64,000 nt of DNA from Alviniconcha marisindica (lineage: Eukaryota; Mollusca; Gastropoda; Provannidae), in NCBI GenBank assembly GCA_018857735.1, contig JABMCL010003406.1, forward strand, positions 55,001 to 119,000, given 5' to 3'. Of this stretch, positions 12,173 through 22,901 are shown in pieces (position 1 is the stretch's first letter; every line of letters begins with the position of its first letter). The notes beneath the pieces were generated by a model, which saw nothing but the letters and a program-made list of their open reading frames with translations, did not search any database and was not told the DNA's origin. The translations under genes and the position numbers were made by a program.

Positions 12173-13150
12173 TCCCCCTCACCCTCCTCCTGTGAGGTCA
12201 AATGCACGATTCTGTATTGAACAGGCGCCGCTATCGCCGGGCAGGCTGTCAATTATTGCAAGGGACTTTCCTAGTTCGCACCACGTAGACACACAGAGCG
12301 ACATGCAGGGTAGTGTTAGCCGACTTGTGGCCGCTGTGTATACATGTATGCTTGACAGACTTGAAGCTAGTACGGCTAAGGACACGGCGCCTTCAGTGGT
12401 AGCGGAGGAGAGAAACGGGTGGAATCTGTGCCGAAAACAGTGAGGCGATTTTCAAGGTGGGTTTGAAGATAACTGCAGTGAGGAATTAACATGTACATCA
12501 TAATAAACACGAGGATGCGATGATATTTATTTGCTAGCGACATGAAACTGTGCACAGGAATTTGTCTGAATGTAGGTTGTGGTAGTGTGGTTTTGAAGGT
12601 TTTAGTCATTAAACTTAATACTTTTTAGTTATAATTTAAGGCATTAGGCAGCAGTACTGGGGCAGAATCGCCAAATTGGACCCATTCAGCATTCGCGCCG
12701 CTGATAGCCTACATTCATTTTTAGCCGTCTGTATGATGTACCTCTACTGTACTGGGTGACTGGCGTTGAGACTGTACCTCTGGTGAAGTTTATGTACCTT
12801 GTATTTACTGGCATGCCAGGTGAGAGTACCGTTGGCGACTCAGGTCTTTGTTGTTGTGTTTGTGTGACGTCTTTCGAGCGCTGATTACCCCCCTTGTTTG
12901 TCGCGTCTGTCTGTAGACAGTGCAACGCCGGACCATGATTCACACTGACCAAGATGTGACGCAAGAAAGGATTACTGGACACGGCTGTTAAAAAAACGGT
13001 ACAATCAGTTGGTCTTTCGTGCTGCCTTGTTGGGTAGCGGTAATGGAGCTTGGGAGATGAGTGCAGCGATCCACTCTCAGAAACTCAATACGCACACACG
13101 GGGGCTATTGGCAATTGAAGTGAAAGAGAAACGACCGGAGAGATTGCTCA
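12173..13150. other. Unique non-coding stretch
   Basis: Complex, non-repetitive sequence. I saw no protein family and no confident exon in it. Confidence 0.5.
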
Positions 13151-13151
13151 T

Positions 13152-13449
13152 GTGAGCCGGTTTGGCCTAGCGGTAAACAGAAGGGCCTAGGTTCGATTCC
13201 ACTTCGGCACTCACTTCGCTTCAAAAGTTGTGGTCTGTGGACACTGTTTTGTGACTTTGTCCCTCACAATTAAGGGAACATAAAAATAGCTCTCATCGCT
13301 GTCCATCTTAATGCCGCAGTCATTCTGGTGTAGCGATAGGTATATAATCTCCCTCTTCCCCCACATCCATATACCCCCCCCCCCCCCCACCCCATTCTAG
13401 CAGCCGTGTCCCTAATAAGCCTTGTGGTTTCTGTGGACGTAAAGCACAG
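13152..13449 (+). mobile_element. SINE family A copy, tail truncated
   Basis: It starts GTGAGCCGGTTTGGCCTAGC, has a shortened tRNA-like head, then TTCGATTCCACTTCGGC and AAAATAGCTCTCATCGCTG, and ends near GTGGACGTAAAGCAC without the (ACTT)n tail. No clear target-site duplication was found. Confidence 0.8.
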
Positions 13450-13889
13450 TGAAAGAAGAAGAGCTGTTCACCAGTGTCCTGATACCATCAACCCGCAGTA
13501 ATGTGAAGCTATTACAGGACCATCGTGTCCTTGTTCGTCTTGACAGTTCCGTACCCTGCTCAAAGGGGACGCTAATCTGTCTACACGAGAACAGCACACG
13601 CTCGCCTTCTCGGCCTTTTCTTGGCTGACAGTAGGAGGAGACCTTTCCGACGTTGTCAGAGACTGTATAAGAAAACCTCTTTCCTGCTATGGTCTCTGAT
13701 GTTATTCACGTCGAGAGACTGTATAGAGAAAGCTATCCACTGTATGGGACTTAGACGAGGAGAAACGAGAGGCGGGTGGAAGCAATTGATTGTCGGTTCT
13801 GTAAGCGGTCATAAAACTGCCCATAAGGACAGGCCATAGGTGATTGAGCACGCTGTATAAACACGACGCATGGCCGATGTATGGCCGAT

Positions 13890-14140
13890 TTGGTCCTCGT
13901 ATGTCGCTCAGTTCACATTGACACTTCTTCACCGAGTGTATGTACAGTATTGCCTCGTATGTCGCTCAGTTCACATTGACACTTCTTCACCGAGTGTATG
14001 TACAGTATTGCCTCGTATGTCGCTCAGTTCACATTGACACTTCTTCACCGAGTGTGTATGCATGTACAATACAGCCTTGTATGTCGCTCAGTTCACATTG
14101 ACGTTTCTTCACCGACTGTGTATATGCATGTACAATACAG
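13890..14140. repeat. 58-bp minisatellite, about 4 copies
   Basis: The unit contains CTCGTATGTCGCTCAGTTCA, TTGACACTTCTTCACCGAG and TGTATGTACAGTATTGC. Later copies vary. Confidence 0.92.
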
Positions 14141-14294
14141 CAACGCTCCAGTTCCTCCAATACAGCTTTCTTAAACTGACGTCTACTTTGGCGGAAAAGT
14201 GGACCTGGATTCGTGTTGTGTTACACTTAGGAGTGCAATACTGTGTTAAACATCAGACTGCTATGCAATAGATATAAACACTGACGGACACGGG

Positions 14295-14620
14295 GCGGGA
14301 CGATAGCTCAGTGGTAGAGCGCCGGACTAGTGATTTGAAGGTCGCGGGTTCGATTCCCGGCAGGAGCGGCGGGAGAACTTCTACAGGGTCAGCGTTCTGT
14401 GCTGACTCTTGTTTCTGTATCCGTTTCACACCCGTGTTACCGCATTAGCACGTAAAAGATCCTGGTTATTTTGCCAAATGTGCAGGTGACAGGTTACAGC
14501 TAAAGACAAAGTAATGCACCCTATCTATGCGGCTTGTTGTAAGAAGTGTAAGCTGGTGCGTGGTTGTATGGTGTACACGAACGCCAGCCGAGATGGCAGC
14601 TGTTTAATGCGACACCAGCC
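14295..14620 (+). mobile_element. tRNA-derived SINE (family C)
   Basis: The head has an A-box TAGCTCAGTGGTAGAGCG and B-box GGTTCGATTCCCGG. The anticodon arm does not pair well, and a conserved non-tRNA body follows (GCACGTAAAAGATCC, GTGCAGGTGACAGGTTACA), so this is a SINE rather than a tRNA gene. A second copy without the 5' head lies at about 24,643-24,955. Confidence 0.75.
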
Positions 14621-14710
14621 ATGTAGCAACCAACCAGCGCTGTAACCTCTATGGTCACACGTAATGGTGGATATATATTCAAGACGCACTGTGTAAAGCT
14701 ACACACATAG

Positions 14711-14903
14711 TTCAGGAGCTGTGTGAGAGTCGAGGTGGCCGTCCTGGGCTGTCCGTCCTAGCGAGCCTTCTGGTTTCCGTGGACGTAAAGCTATATTGAA
14801 CCATGCTTCGGCATTGGTCTCAGTTTGTCCGTAATATGTCAACTGACATCTGAGGACATTAGGCAACACTACCTACCTACCTGCCTACCTACCTACCTAC
14901 CAA
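14711..14903 (+). mobile_element. SINE family B copy with (ACCT)n tail
   Basis: It runs from CAGGAGCTGTGTGAGAGTCG through GGTTTCCGTGGACGTAAAGC and GAACCATGCTTCGGCATTGG to CAACACTACCTACCTACC. This is the most complete copy in plus orientation. Confidence 0.75.
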
Positions 14904-16320
14904 CCTACAGTCACTCACTGACAGTCGCCTGAGACTAGAGCACAGTGGGTCTGCTTGGAAGCTGACAATAGTACTATTTAAAAAAAACACAATAACTATC
15001 AATTGATGAGTCGTTTCACGTGCTGGAAAACAATAGAAATAAACACGGCAAAATGCTAGGCGGAAAAGCTGAACTGGATTTGTGTCGTGTTGCACGTACG
15101 AGTACAATAATGTGTTAAACAACAGACATAAACACGAACAAATCATTGAGCTGGAAAACAGTAGAAACAGACACGGCAAAGTACTGTGTCAAACAACAGA
15201 GGCAAACATGACCCAACTACTGTGATAGGCATTAGACATAAACACGGGAAAACAGGGCCTGGCGTGATAGACAATAGACACAACATTTATAACAACTATG
15301 GATTTAACAGACGCGTTCAGCGAACAGTCGCTAACTACGGTAAAGCATTCTTTTAGGTCACGCAAAACGGTTTCTAATCGAATGCAACTCGAAGATGAGG
15401 CGCCGTTGATGAATGAAGTATGTATAGTAGCAGCATGTAAACGTCCACAGGTATTTCCTGTGCTTTTCCGACTTCACAAAGGCACAGGAAAGTGCTTTCC
15501 TGCCAAGGTACAAGATCGTGCGCATGTGACTGTGATTAGTTCAGGTACTCGATTGTGTATCCACTAACAGAAGAGAGACAGACAGACAGACAGGCAGAGG
15601 GACAGACAGAAGGACAGACAGAGGGACAGATAGACAGAAGGACAGACAGAGGGAGGGACAGACACACTAAAAGAACACCTGCACACAGTTTTATTGACAG
15701 ATAAAGCGTAGTTGTCACACCCCAAGCATACTCTCCGTCACCTGGAAGTCTTTTCAAGTGCCAGAAATGTGAAAGAGAACCTGACAGAGCCGACAGCCAA
15801 TCGCCATAAAAGGCGCATAAGACAGATTGAATAACACAGTACCTAGCGGACATCCATTACCCGCCACTGTATTGACTCGGCCAAACGATCTGGCGAAGAG
15901 CCAAGCGCGGCGTAACACTCGAGTGCCTTTATGTGTCAGAAATGCATTACTTATGCCTATCGGTTCGGGCTGTATAACGGGTGGGATCGATGAGAAACAA
16001 TCCATACCCTGCGTGTCTGATCGGTAATCGATTCATCAGGCGTGATTTTTCTCGTCGTTACGCTCAACGCCTTGTGAGCACGCAACGCAGGCGAACAGCT
16101 GTGCGAATAACGCGTACCTCACGGGTTCTTGGGGTCATAGTGGTGCACCTTTTGACACCGCCAACTTTGGAGGTATGTTACAGCCTTTTTTTTGGTGCAG
16201 TTTCTTCCATAACTGTTAGAAAAATGGTCAAGACTGGTCGGCAGTGCAAAGGTTTTAACTCTTTGATAATACCTTTCCGTAGGAATTGGGGCTCCTGCCC
16301 TTAATTTAAATCAAGGACCT
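14904..16320. other. Non-coding stretch with a hairpin and a dispersed repeat
   Basis: A perfect 10-bp inverted repeat lies at 15,454-15,463 / 15,482-15,491. A GACAGACAGA-rich tract lies at 15,572-15,665. The stretch 16,020-16,200 is a dispersed repeat found again, interrupted, at about 16,955-17,330. An 89-codon open frame (15,298-15,567 +) matches no family I recognise. Confidence 0.5.
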
Positions 16321-16399
16321 GCCGCTATGTTCTGTTTTGGAGGCCTAAAGGGCCCCTCCAAAAATTTTCATCTGTCTCCCCCCCTCTCTGTCTCGTCTT

Positions 16400-16401
<2 letters not shown>

Positions 16402-16477
<76 letters not shown>
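16402..16477. repeat. Poly-C run of about 76 bp
   Basis: An uninterrupted C homopolymer followed by a CT-rich tail of CCCCCAAACCCTCTCTT-type units to about 16,790. Proline-rich open frames here are translations of the run. Length should be treated with caution because homopolymers are a common assembly error. Confidence 0.9.
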
Positions 16478-16485
<8 letters not shown>

Positions 16486-16949
16486 CTTGTGGTCTCTTCC
16501 TCTCTTGCTCTCCCTCCTCCCTCTCTTTTTTTCTTTATTTTTGTCTCCCATCCCCCTCCCCCCTCCCCCACCCCCCTTTTTCCCCCCTCCCTCTTGTGTT
16601 TTCCCCCTCCCCCTCTGTGTGTCTCCCCCAAACCCTCTCTTGTGCTCCCCCCAAACCCTCTTGTGTGTTCCCCCCCCCCAATCCCTCTCTTGGCTCCCCC
16701 AAACCCTCTCTTTTTTTCCCCCCAATCCCTCTCTGTGTGTCTCCCCCCCCCCAACCCCTTTTTTCCCCCCCTCCCCCAATCCCTCTCTCAGTCTTTCTGT
16801 CTATATCCTTGTTTTGTTCTGTTAGACATTTTATGGTCGTACTTGTGAAAGACTTAAAACGAAAGAATGGAACACCCCAAAGACAGGCTACATGACGTTT
16901 TCCAGTTTTCTACGAGTGAAAGCCTGTGTCCAGAAGTGGGGGAGAAGGA

Positions 16950-17335
16950 AGGAGGAGGATTCGATTCATAAGGCGTGATTTTCTCATGGAGACGCTCAGC
17001 CCCTTAATGATGATGATGATGATAATAATGATGATGATGATGATAATAAAAGTATTTATCAAGCGCAAAATCTTGTTTGTAGAGACAGACAGAAGGGAAA
17101 AAAAACCACCACACACCAACAAACACACACACCACACAAACACACACACACCCCACACAAAACACACCCCCAAGCATACTGACTATACAAAGCTTTTTTA
17201 CACCTTTTGCGCCGCAACGGACGCGAAAGCTGTGGGAAGAACACGTACTTTACGGGTCATCGGGGTCATAGCAGTTCATCTGTTGACACCACAAACTTTG
17301 GAAGTATGCCACAGCCTTTTTTTTCTATCTTTTCC
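16950..17335 (+). repeat. Dispersed repeat interrupted by a microsatellite-cored element
   Basis: The flanks match the repeat at 16,020-16,200 (TTCATAAGGCGTGATTTTCT at the left; GGGTCATCGGGGTCATAGCA and TTTGGAAGTATGCCACAGCC at the right). Between them lies a second element beginning AAGTATTTATCAAGCGCAAA and ending ACTGACTATACAAAGCTTT. That second element occurs alone at 22,749-22,935, so this is a nested insertion. Confidence 0.7.
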
Positions 17336-18775
17336 CCCATTAATTTCCTTTTGGGGGGGGGGGGGGGGGAGGGGGGAAGGGGGAGGGAACCCCCATTAAG
17401 GAACAAAGAAGAAGAAAACCCAAAAGGGCTTTTTTGTCCTTTGTCCCATGAAGGATGAGTGTAAATCGTTTCCCCTTCCCTGTCCCAAGCTGGCTGCACG
17501 TGAAAACAAACGAAGGGAAGAAGCGAAGAAGACATTTAAGGACAATGTTGAAGATCCAAACAACCCAAAGGGTTCAAAAAACGCTTTTTATTAGGACAAT
17601 TCACAACATGCAAATTTTTCGGGGAAATCCCCTTTATCAAGCTACAAAACGACACAACCGAAGGTGAAAATGAACAAGCTAATCCACTTTAATTTTTTTT
17701 GGGGGGGGGGGGGGGGGGGGGGGGGGTAGCTATGTCCGCGGCTTGGAAGAAACCACCAGCGTTCAGTTTTTGTTCTGCCTCGGGACTAAGCCCTGAGGGA
17801 TGGCGTGTAAAACTTGTGTTCCGCGTTCTGTGTGTGGGCACGGAGTGTGCTGAACATGCTAACAGTCACCTCAGGAAACAGTGACATCCGATACAAATGT
17901 TGAGACTGTGGTGGAGAGTAAAGGAAGGTGGCGTCTCAAACGTTTGTTGTCTGTCCGCCAATTAACGATCCAAGGAGCAGTCGTTTCGTCCTGGGCCGCT
18001 GCCTGAGCAGTAGCGTTTGTTGTATTTTTTTTCTTTTCCGCTTTTTTCCCCCCTCCTTTCGTTTTTTGTTTTGTTTTGTTTCGGTTTTGTTGTTGGTGGT
18101 GGTTTTTGTTGTTATTTTGTTTTGTCTTGTTTCGTTACGTTTTTTCTTTCTTTCCTCTGGTGGGTGTTACGTGGTCATGTTTTTAACCTCTGTGTGTGTT
18201 TTGACTCTCTCTCTCTCCCACCCTCTCTCTCTCTCCCTCTCTCCTGAACTTTGACAGTCACCCCTGTTCAGATCCCCCTTCCCCTCCCTCAGGTAATACT
18301 TGGTACGATCCACTCAGTTCTCGCTGCTTCATACCTTCAAAGTCCACTGGCTCTTCGAGGAAAGTGTCCAGCGTGGTTACCACTGAATTCGTCGAATATT
18401 GATTCCACTCCACCCTCCACAAAAAGTTTTTAAAGAAGAAGAAGAAGGCAGAAATAGACCAGAAGAAGAAGCAGGCTAAAATATTCATTATTTTGTTCGT
18501 GGGAGAGCTGATCATTCCATTGAAGATAGCACCTAGCCGGTCTGGCCACTGAACCTGTCGCGGCTGTGATCCACGGGCTGATGCACAGGACAACTAGACC
18601 GCTCCTACCGGATTAACCTTTTTTCGGCGTGTATACAGCACACCCATTAGTCGCACAACTTCTGCTAGTACCCGGTAAACTGCGCCACTGGGTGTTTTTG
18701 TACTGTACGTGCCGACTGATTGACTCTTACTTAATACCATGAACCTGTATATCTAGGTCCATGCTTAATACGTTC
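17336..18775. other. Non-coding stretch with G tracts
   Basis: G-rich runs lie at about 17,346-17,369 and a pure G26 at 17,701-17,726. T-rich and CT-rich tracts fill 18,025-18,245. No exon is recognised. Confidence 0.55.
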
Positions 18776-18779
18776 CTGT

Positions 18780-19075
18780 GTGAGCCGGTTTGGCCTAGCG
18801 GTAAGGCGACAGGCTGGTAAGCAGAGGGATCTCGGTTCAAATCCGCTTCGGCTCTCCTTTCTCTTCAAAAGTTGTGGTCTGTGGACACTGTCTTGTGACT
18901 TTGCCCCTCACAATTTATAAAACATTAAAATGGCTCTCATCGCTGCCCATCTTAATGCAGGAGTCATTCTGGTGGTGACAGTGTAGCGATAGGTATATAA
19001 TCCCCCCCCCTCTTCCCTAATAAGCCGTACGGTTTCTGTGGACGTTAAGCACCATGTTTACTCACTTATTTACGT
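18780..19075 (+). mobile_element. SINE family A copy
   Basis: It starts GTGAGCCGGTTTGGCCTAGC, with head, body and ACTC/ACTT-like tail. The flanks TACGTTCCTGT (left) and TACGTTCTGT (right) look like an imperfect target-site duplication. Confidence 0.85.
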
Positions 19076-19086
19076 TCTGTTCCTGT

Positions 19087-19240
19087 TCCTCGTAGCTATT
19101 GCGCTCTCTCTTAGTTTGGACCCCACATTTGGAATTCACTACCACGAGATCGTAGACACTGTTCAACCGCGTCGTCTTTTAAAACCTAACAGAAAACGTT
19201 CCTTTTCCCACAGTACTTCCGTCCCAACTAATATCAATAC
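19087..19240 (+). pseudogene. Fragment of a non-LTR reverse transcriptase, C-terminal end
   Basis: Frame FGPHIWNSLPRDRRHCSTAS then SFKT-stop-QKTFLF resembles the last part of ORF2 of CR1/jockey/RTE-type retroelements, where WNSLP and SFK.xLKTxLF are typical. The frame is broken by a stop and nothing upstream belongs to it, so this is a dead 3' fragment beside the SINE. Confidence 0.6.
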
Positions 19241-19269
19241 CCAGCTTTTGCCAGTCATGTCTATGTCTG

Positions 19270-19326
19270 TGCGTGTGTGTGTGTGTGTGTGTGTATGCGT
19301 GTGTGTGTGTGTGCGTGCGTGCGTGC

Positions 19327-19378
<52 letters not shown>
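19270..19378. repeat. (TG)n-(GA)n compound microsatellite
   Basis: TG with CG variants to about 19,338, then pure GA to 19,378. Confidence 0.95.
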
Positions 19379-19383
<5 letters not shown>

Positions 19384-19594
19384 GTATCCTATGTCTCTGT
19401 AAACGCTCCGGGCTCTTTCAAGATGGGTGGCGATAAATAATCTATGACTATTATTATTATATTATGCGTGTTCAGCGTTTTGAGCCGCAGGGTAGGCGCT
19501 TTACAAATTTCCGTCATCAGTATCATTGATTAAGATACATTCGTTGACGTACAACCGACCAGTTCTGGATGGCCTATTTTCCTGTCTGTTACAG

Positions 19595-19834
19595 CCGCAG
19601 TGCCTGCCGGCTGTTCCGACACCACCGCCAGGTGTTCGTCATGGGGTTTGACATCGAGCGTTTCGTGGAGGCAGTGAACGAGGGCCTGCTGTGCTGCATC
19701 TGCCGCGACGTGCTTGAGGACCCGCTGCAGTCGCCCTGCGAACACGCCTTCTGCTCCTCCTGCATCCAGGCCTGGCTCGTCGCCGAGTGTACCTGCCCCG
19801 AGGATCGGCAGCCTCTGACGTCATCGCAGCTCAG
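19595..19834 (+). CDS. RING gene, first coding exon (coding from 19641)
   Basis: The acceptor TCTGTTACAG ends at 19,594, so at least one non-coding exon probably lies upstream. Coding runs from ATG 19,641 to CTCAG|GTAAAT at 19,834 and holds the whole RING. The end of this exon and its donor are repeated three more times downstream. Confidence 0.8.
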
Positions 19835-20541
19835 GTAAATAACATCACACCAGCGCGCGCTTGCCACGCGGAGGGTTTGTTGGTTAGTTCTTGGATTTTA
19901 AATCCCCGTTACCAACCGCACGTGGTCGACTCAGGACCAACCCTTTGGGTAAACGTCATCGCAAAAATTAATGACGTCACAAGTGTGCTCTGCCTCGAAG
20001 CTCAGGTAAATGACGTTACACTCGTGCGTACGTTCTTTGTGGTAGCAGCCTCTGACGTCAGCGCAGCTCAGGTAAATGACGTTACACTCGTGCGTATGTT
20101 CTTTGTGGTAGCAGCCTCTGACGTCGGCGCAGCTCAGGTAAATGACGTCACACTCGTGCGCGTGTTCTGATGGTAGCAGCCATGTTTGGCTCAAGAGCTA
20201 AAACGGCATAGCAAGAGAGCGGAAGACTGGTGGCTTGCAAACAAAACTTTCTAAACAAGTAAAGGCGCTCGCTTGTTGATGACGAGAAATGTCAGCTGCG
20301 ATCAAACGAGGCAAATCGCGTTCATTTCAATGCTGGAAACAGACCTAAATCATCGTAGGTTCATTCCACCAGTCAGCAAAATAGCACATGATGGGCGGTC
20401 AGATCGAAAGGTCGTGAGACTGTAACTGTGGGAGGCGGGCCTGACAGATCATCGCAGAGAACTCTAAAGCAGATCCGACAAAAGACGTCACAAAATTAAA
20501 TATATACCCACATTCTCCTCCTCCTGCGTGCGTGCGTGCGA

Positions 20542-20636
<95 letters not shown>

Positions 20637-20669
20637 TGTGTGTGTGTGTGTATGTGGGTGTGTTGGTGT

Positions 20670-20702
<33 letters not shown>

Positions 20703-22849
20703 GGGATGTGTATGTGTGCGTGTGTGTATGTGTGAGTGTTGTGTGTGTGTGTGTATGTGTGTGTGTGTGTGTGTGTGTGCTGTCAACGGTGCTGTAGCGT
20801 TCCCCAGCTGAACGCTGTGGGAGTCACCCAGTATATACAGCTGTAGATTGACAATGCATTCCGTGAGGCGAGAGGATAGCGTGTATGGACATTTTTGTTT
20901 TGTTTTATTTTTAAATAAACTGTATTACCCAGCCACATGGGCACCCACACGCCGTGTTTCGAGGATTTACCTCCGTTTCGGGAGGGTGGATGCTGAAGCT
21001 GATCCTCACATAACTAGCAGCGCATAACATTTTAATATCGCCCTGGTGTTGTCCTGATTTTCAGTGCAGGCCCTTCTAGCCGCGGAGTCGGTAACTACAT
21101 CTATCACCGCTCGGCCGCGTCGTAATTGAGTAATTGGCAGCCAGGATCATTTTGTGCTATTTTGAACGCGATTGAGGGGGCCCAGTTACGCGCGCATCTG
21201 GCACCATCTGCACATCCAAGCCGAGCAGTCCCCCCTCCCTCTCAACCCCGTCCCACGCGCATGGTTAATAGATTTTCGCTGTGCTAGCTGGGCCTTCACA
21301 CACGATCATCCCTTTGACGGGGAAACAGTGTCTGGCCGCTGCTGTCAAGACTACAGTCTTGTTGCTGTTCTAACTCAGCACTGTGAGCCGGTTTGGCCTA
21401 GCGGTGAGGCGTTAGGTTGCTAAGCAGACGACCTCAGGTTCGATTCCTCGCTGTAGCTCTCCTTTCTGTTCAGAAGTTGTGGTAGGTAGGTAGGTAGTGT
21501 TGCTTAATGTCCTCGGATGTCGGCTGACATATTAGGGACAAGCTGAGATCAATGCCGAGGCATGGTTCAATATAGCTTTACGTCCACGGATACCAGAAGG
21601 CTCGTTAGGACGGACAGCCCAGGACGACCACCTCGACTCTCACACAGCTCCTGAACTATGAAGTTGTGGACTGTGGACACTGTCTTTTGACTTTGCCCTT
21701 AGCGATGAATGAAACATTAAAATGTATCTCCTCGCTGCCAGTCCTAATGCAGGAATCATGCTGGTGGTGACATTGCAGCGTTAGGTGCAGTACCCCCACC
21801 TCCTGAGATCTCGGCGCCCGCCACTATCCAAGCGGGGACAACTCGGCCTTAGTCTGACGAACGTACAACCCTTCTGCAATCGATGCGTGCCGTTTGCTGG
21901 GCCATCGGTTTAAACCATGGAATATATATGTATATATATATATATGACCATGGTATGAACTGCAGGACCGTTTCTAGTTGCAGACCCCGTGAGCCGATTT
22001 GGCCTAGCGGTAAGGCATTATTAGGCTGGTAAGCAGAGGGACCTCGGTTCGAATCCGCTTCGGTTCTCCTTTCTCTTCAAAAGCTGTGGTCTGTGGACAC
22101 TGTCTTGTGGCTTTGTTCCTCCCAATGAATGAAACATTAAAATGGCTCTCATCGCTGCCCCTCTAAATGCAGGAGTCATTCTGGCAGTGACAGTGTAGCG
22201 ATAGGTATAAGGCGTCAAGGTTTTATTGAGCTTTTATGATCTGTCATATGTATATGTATATGATCTCTCTCTCTCCGCTCCTCCATACTCCCTTTTTGCC
22301 CCCTTCTCCCCGTCCTGAATAAGCCTTATGATTTCTGTGGACGTTAATTACCATGTTTACTTACTTACTTACTTTGCAGACCCCTCTTCCGCTACATGCG
22401 CAACGACCTGGCCAGGCTGAAGATCCGCTGCAAGAACCACCGGCTGGGCTGTGACCACGTCAGCAGCCTCGAGTTCGCGCAGGCGCACGAGGACGAGTGC
22501 CCCCTGGAGGAGGTGCATTGTCGGCACGGCTGCGGCGCGCGCTTCGCTCGTGGAGACATGAGCGAGCACATGGAGGGGTGCGAGGCTGCGCGAGCGGAGG
22601 AGGGCAGGAAGGAGTGCAGCAACGGATGTGGACTGGTCCTGCTCACTCAGGACGACAGGGAGCACAACTGTATCGCCGAGCTCAGGACGTCCATCGAGGT
22701 GAGTGCACTAGCTTCTCCTTTTCCTTCTTCTTTCTCTCTCTCTCTCTTAAAGTAATAAAGTATTTATGAAGCCCAAAATCTTGTCCGTAGACTATTCTAA
22801 CAGCATACACGCATACAAACAAACACACACATGCACGCACGCACACACG

Positions 22850-22901
<52 letters not shown>

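Noticed and set aside
14295..14370. Functional tRNA gene
   Set aside because: A- and B-boxes are good, but the anticodon arm does not pair and a SINE body follows directly. The same argument applies to 2,414, 13,152, 18,780, 21,989 and 27,538.
15298..15567. 89-codon frame as a gene
   Set aside because: No recognisable domain, no splice or promoter support, and a hairpin lies inside. Kept only as a remark.
16327..16895. Proline-rich and glycine-rich frames
   Set aside because: Translations of the poly-C run and its CT-rich tail.
20496..20811. His/Thr and Cys/Val frames
   Set aside because: Translations of TG/CA microsatellites, as at 1,876, 2,083, 7,375 and 63,603.
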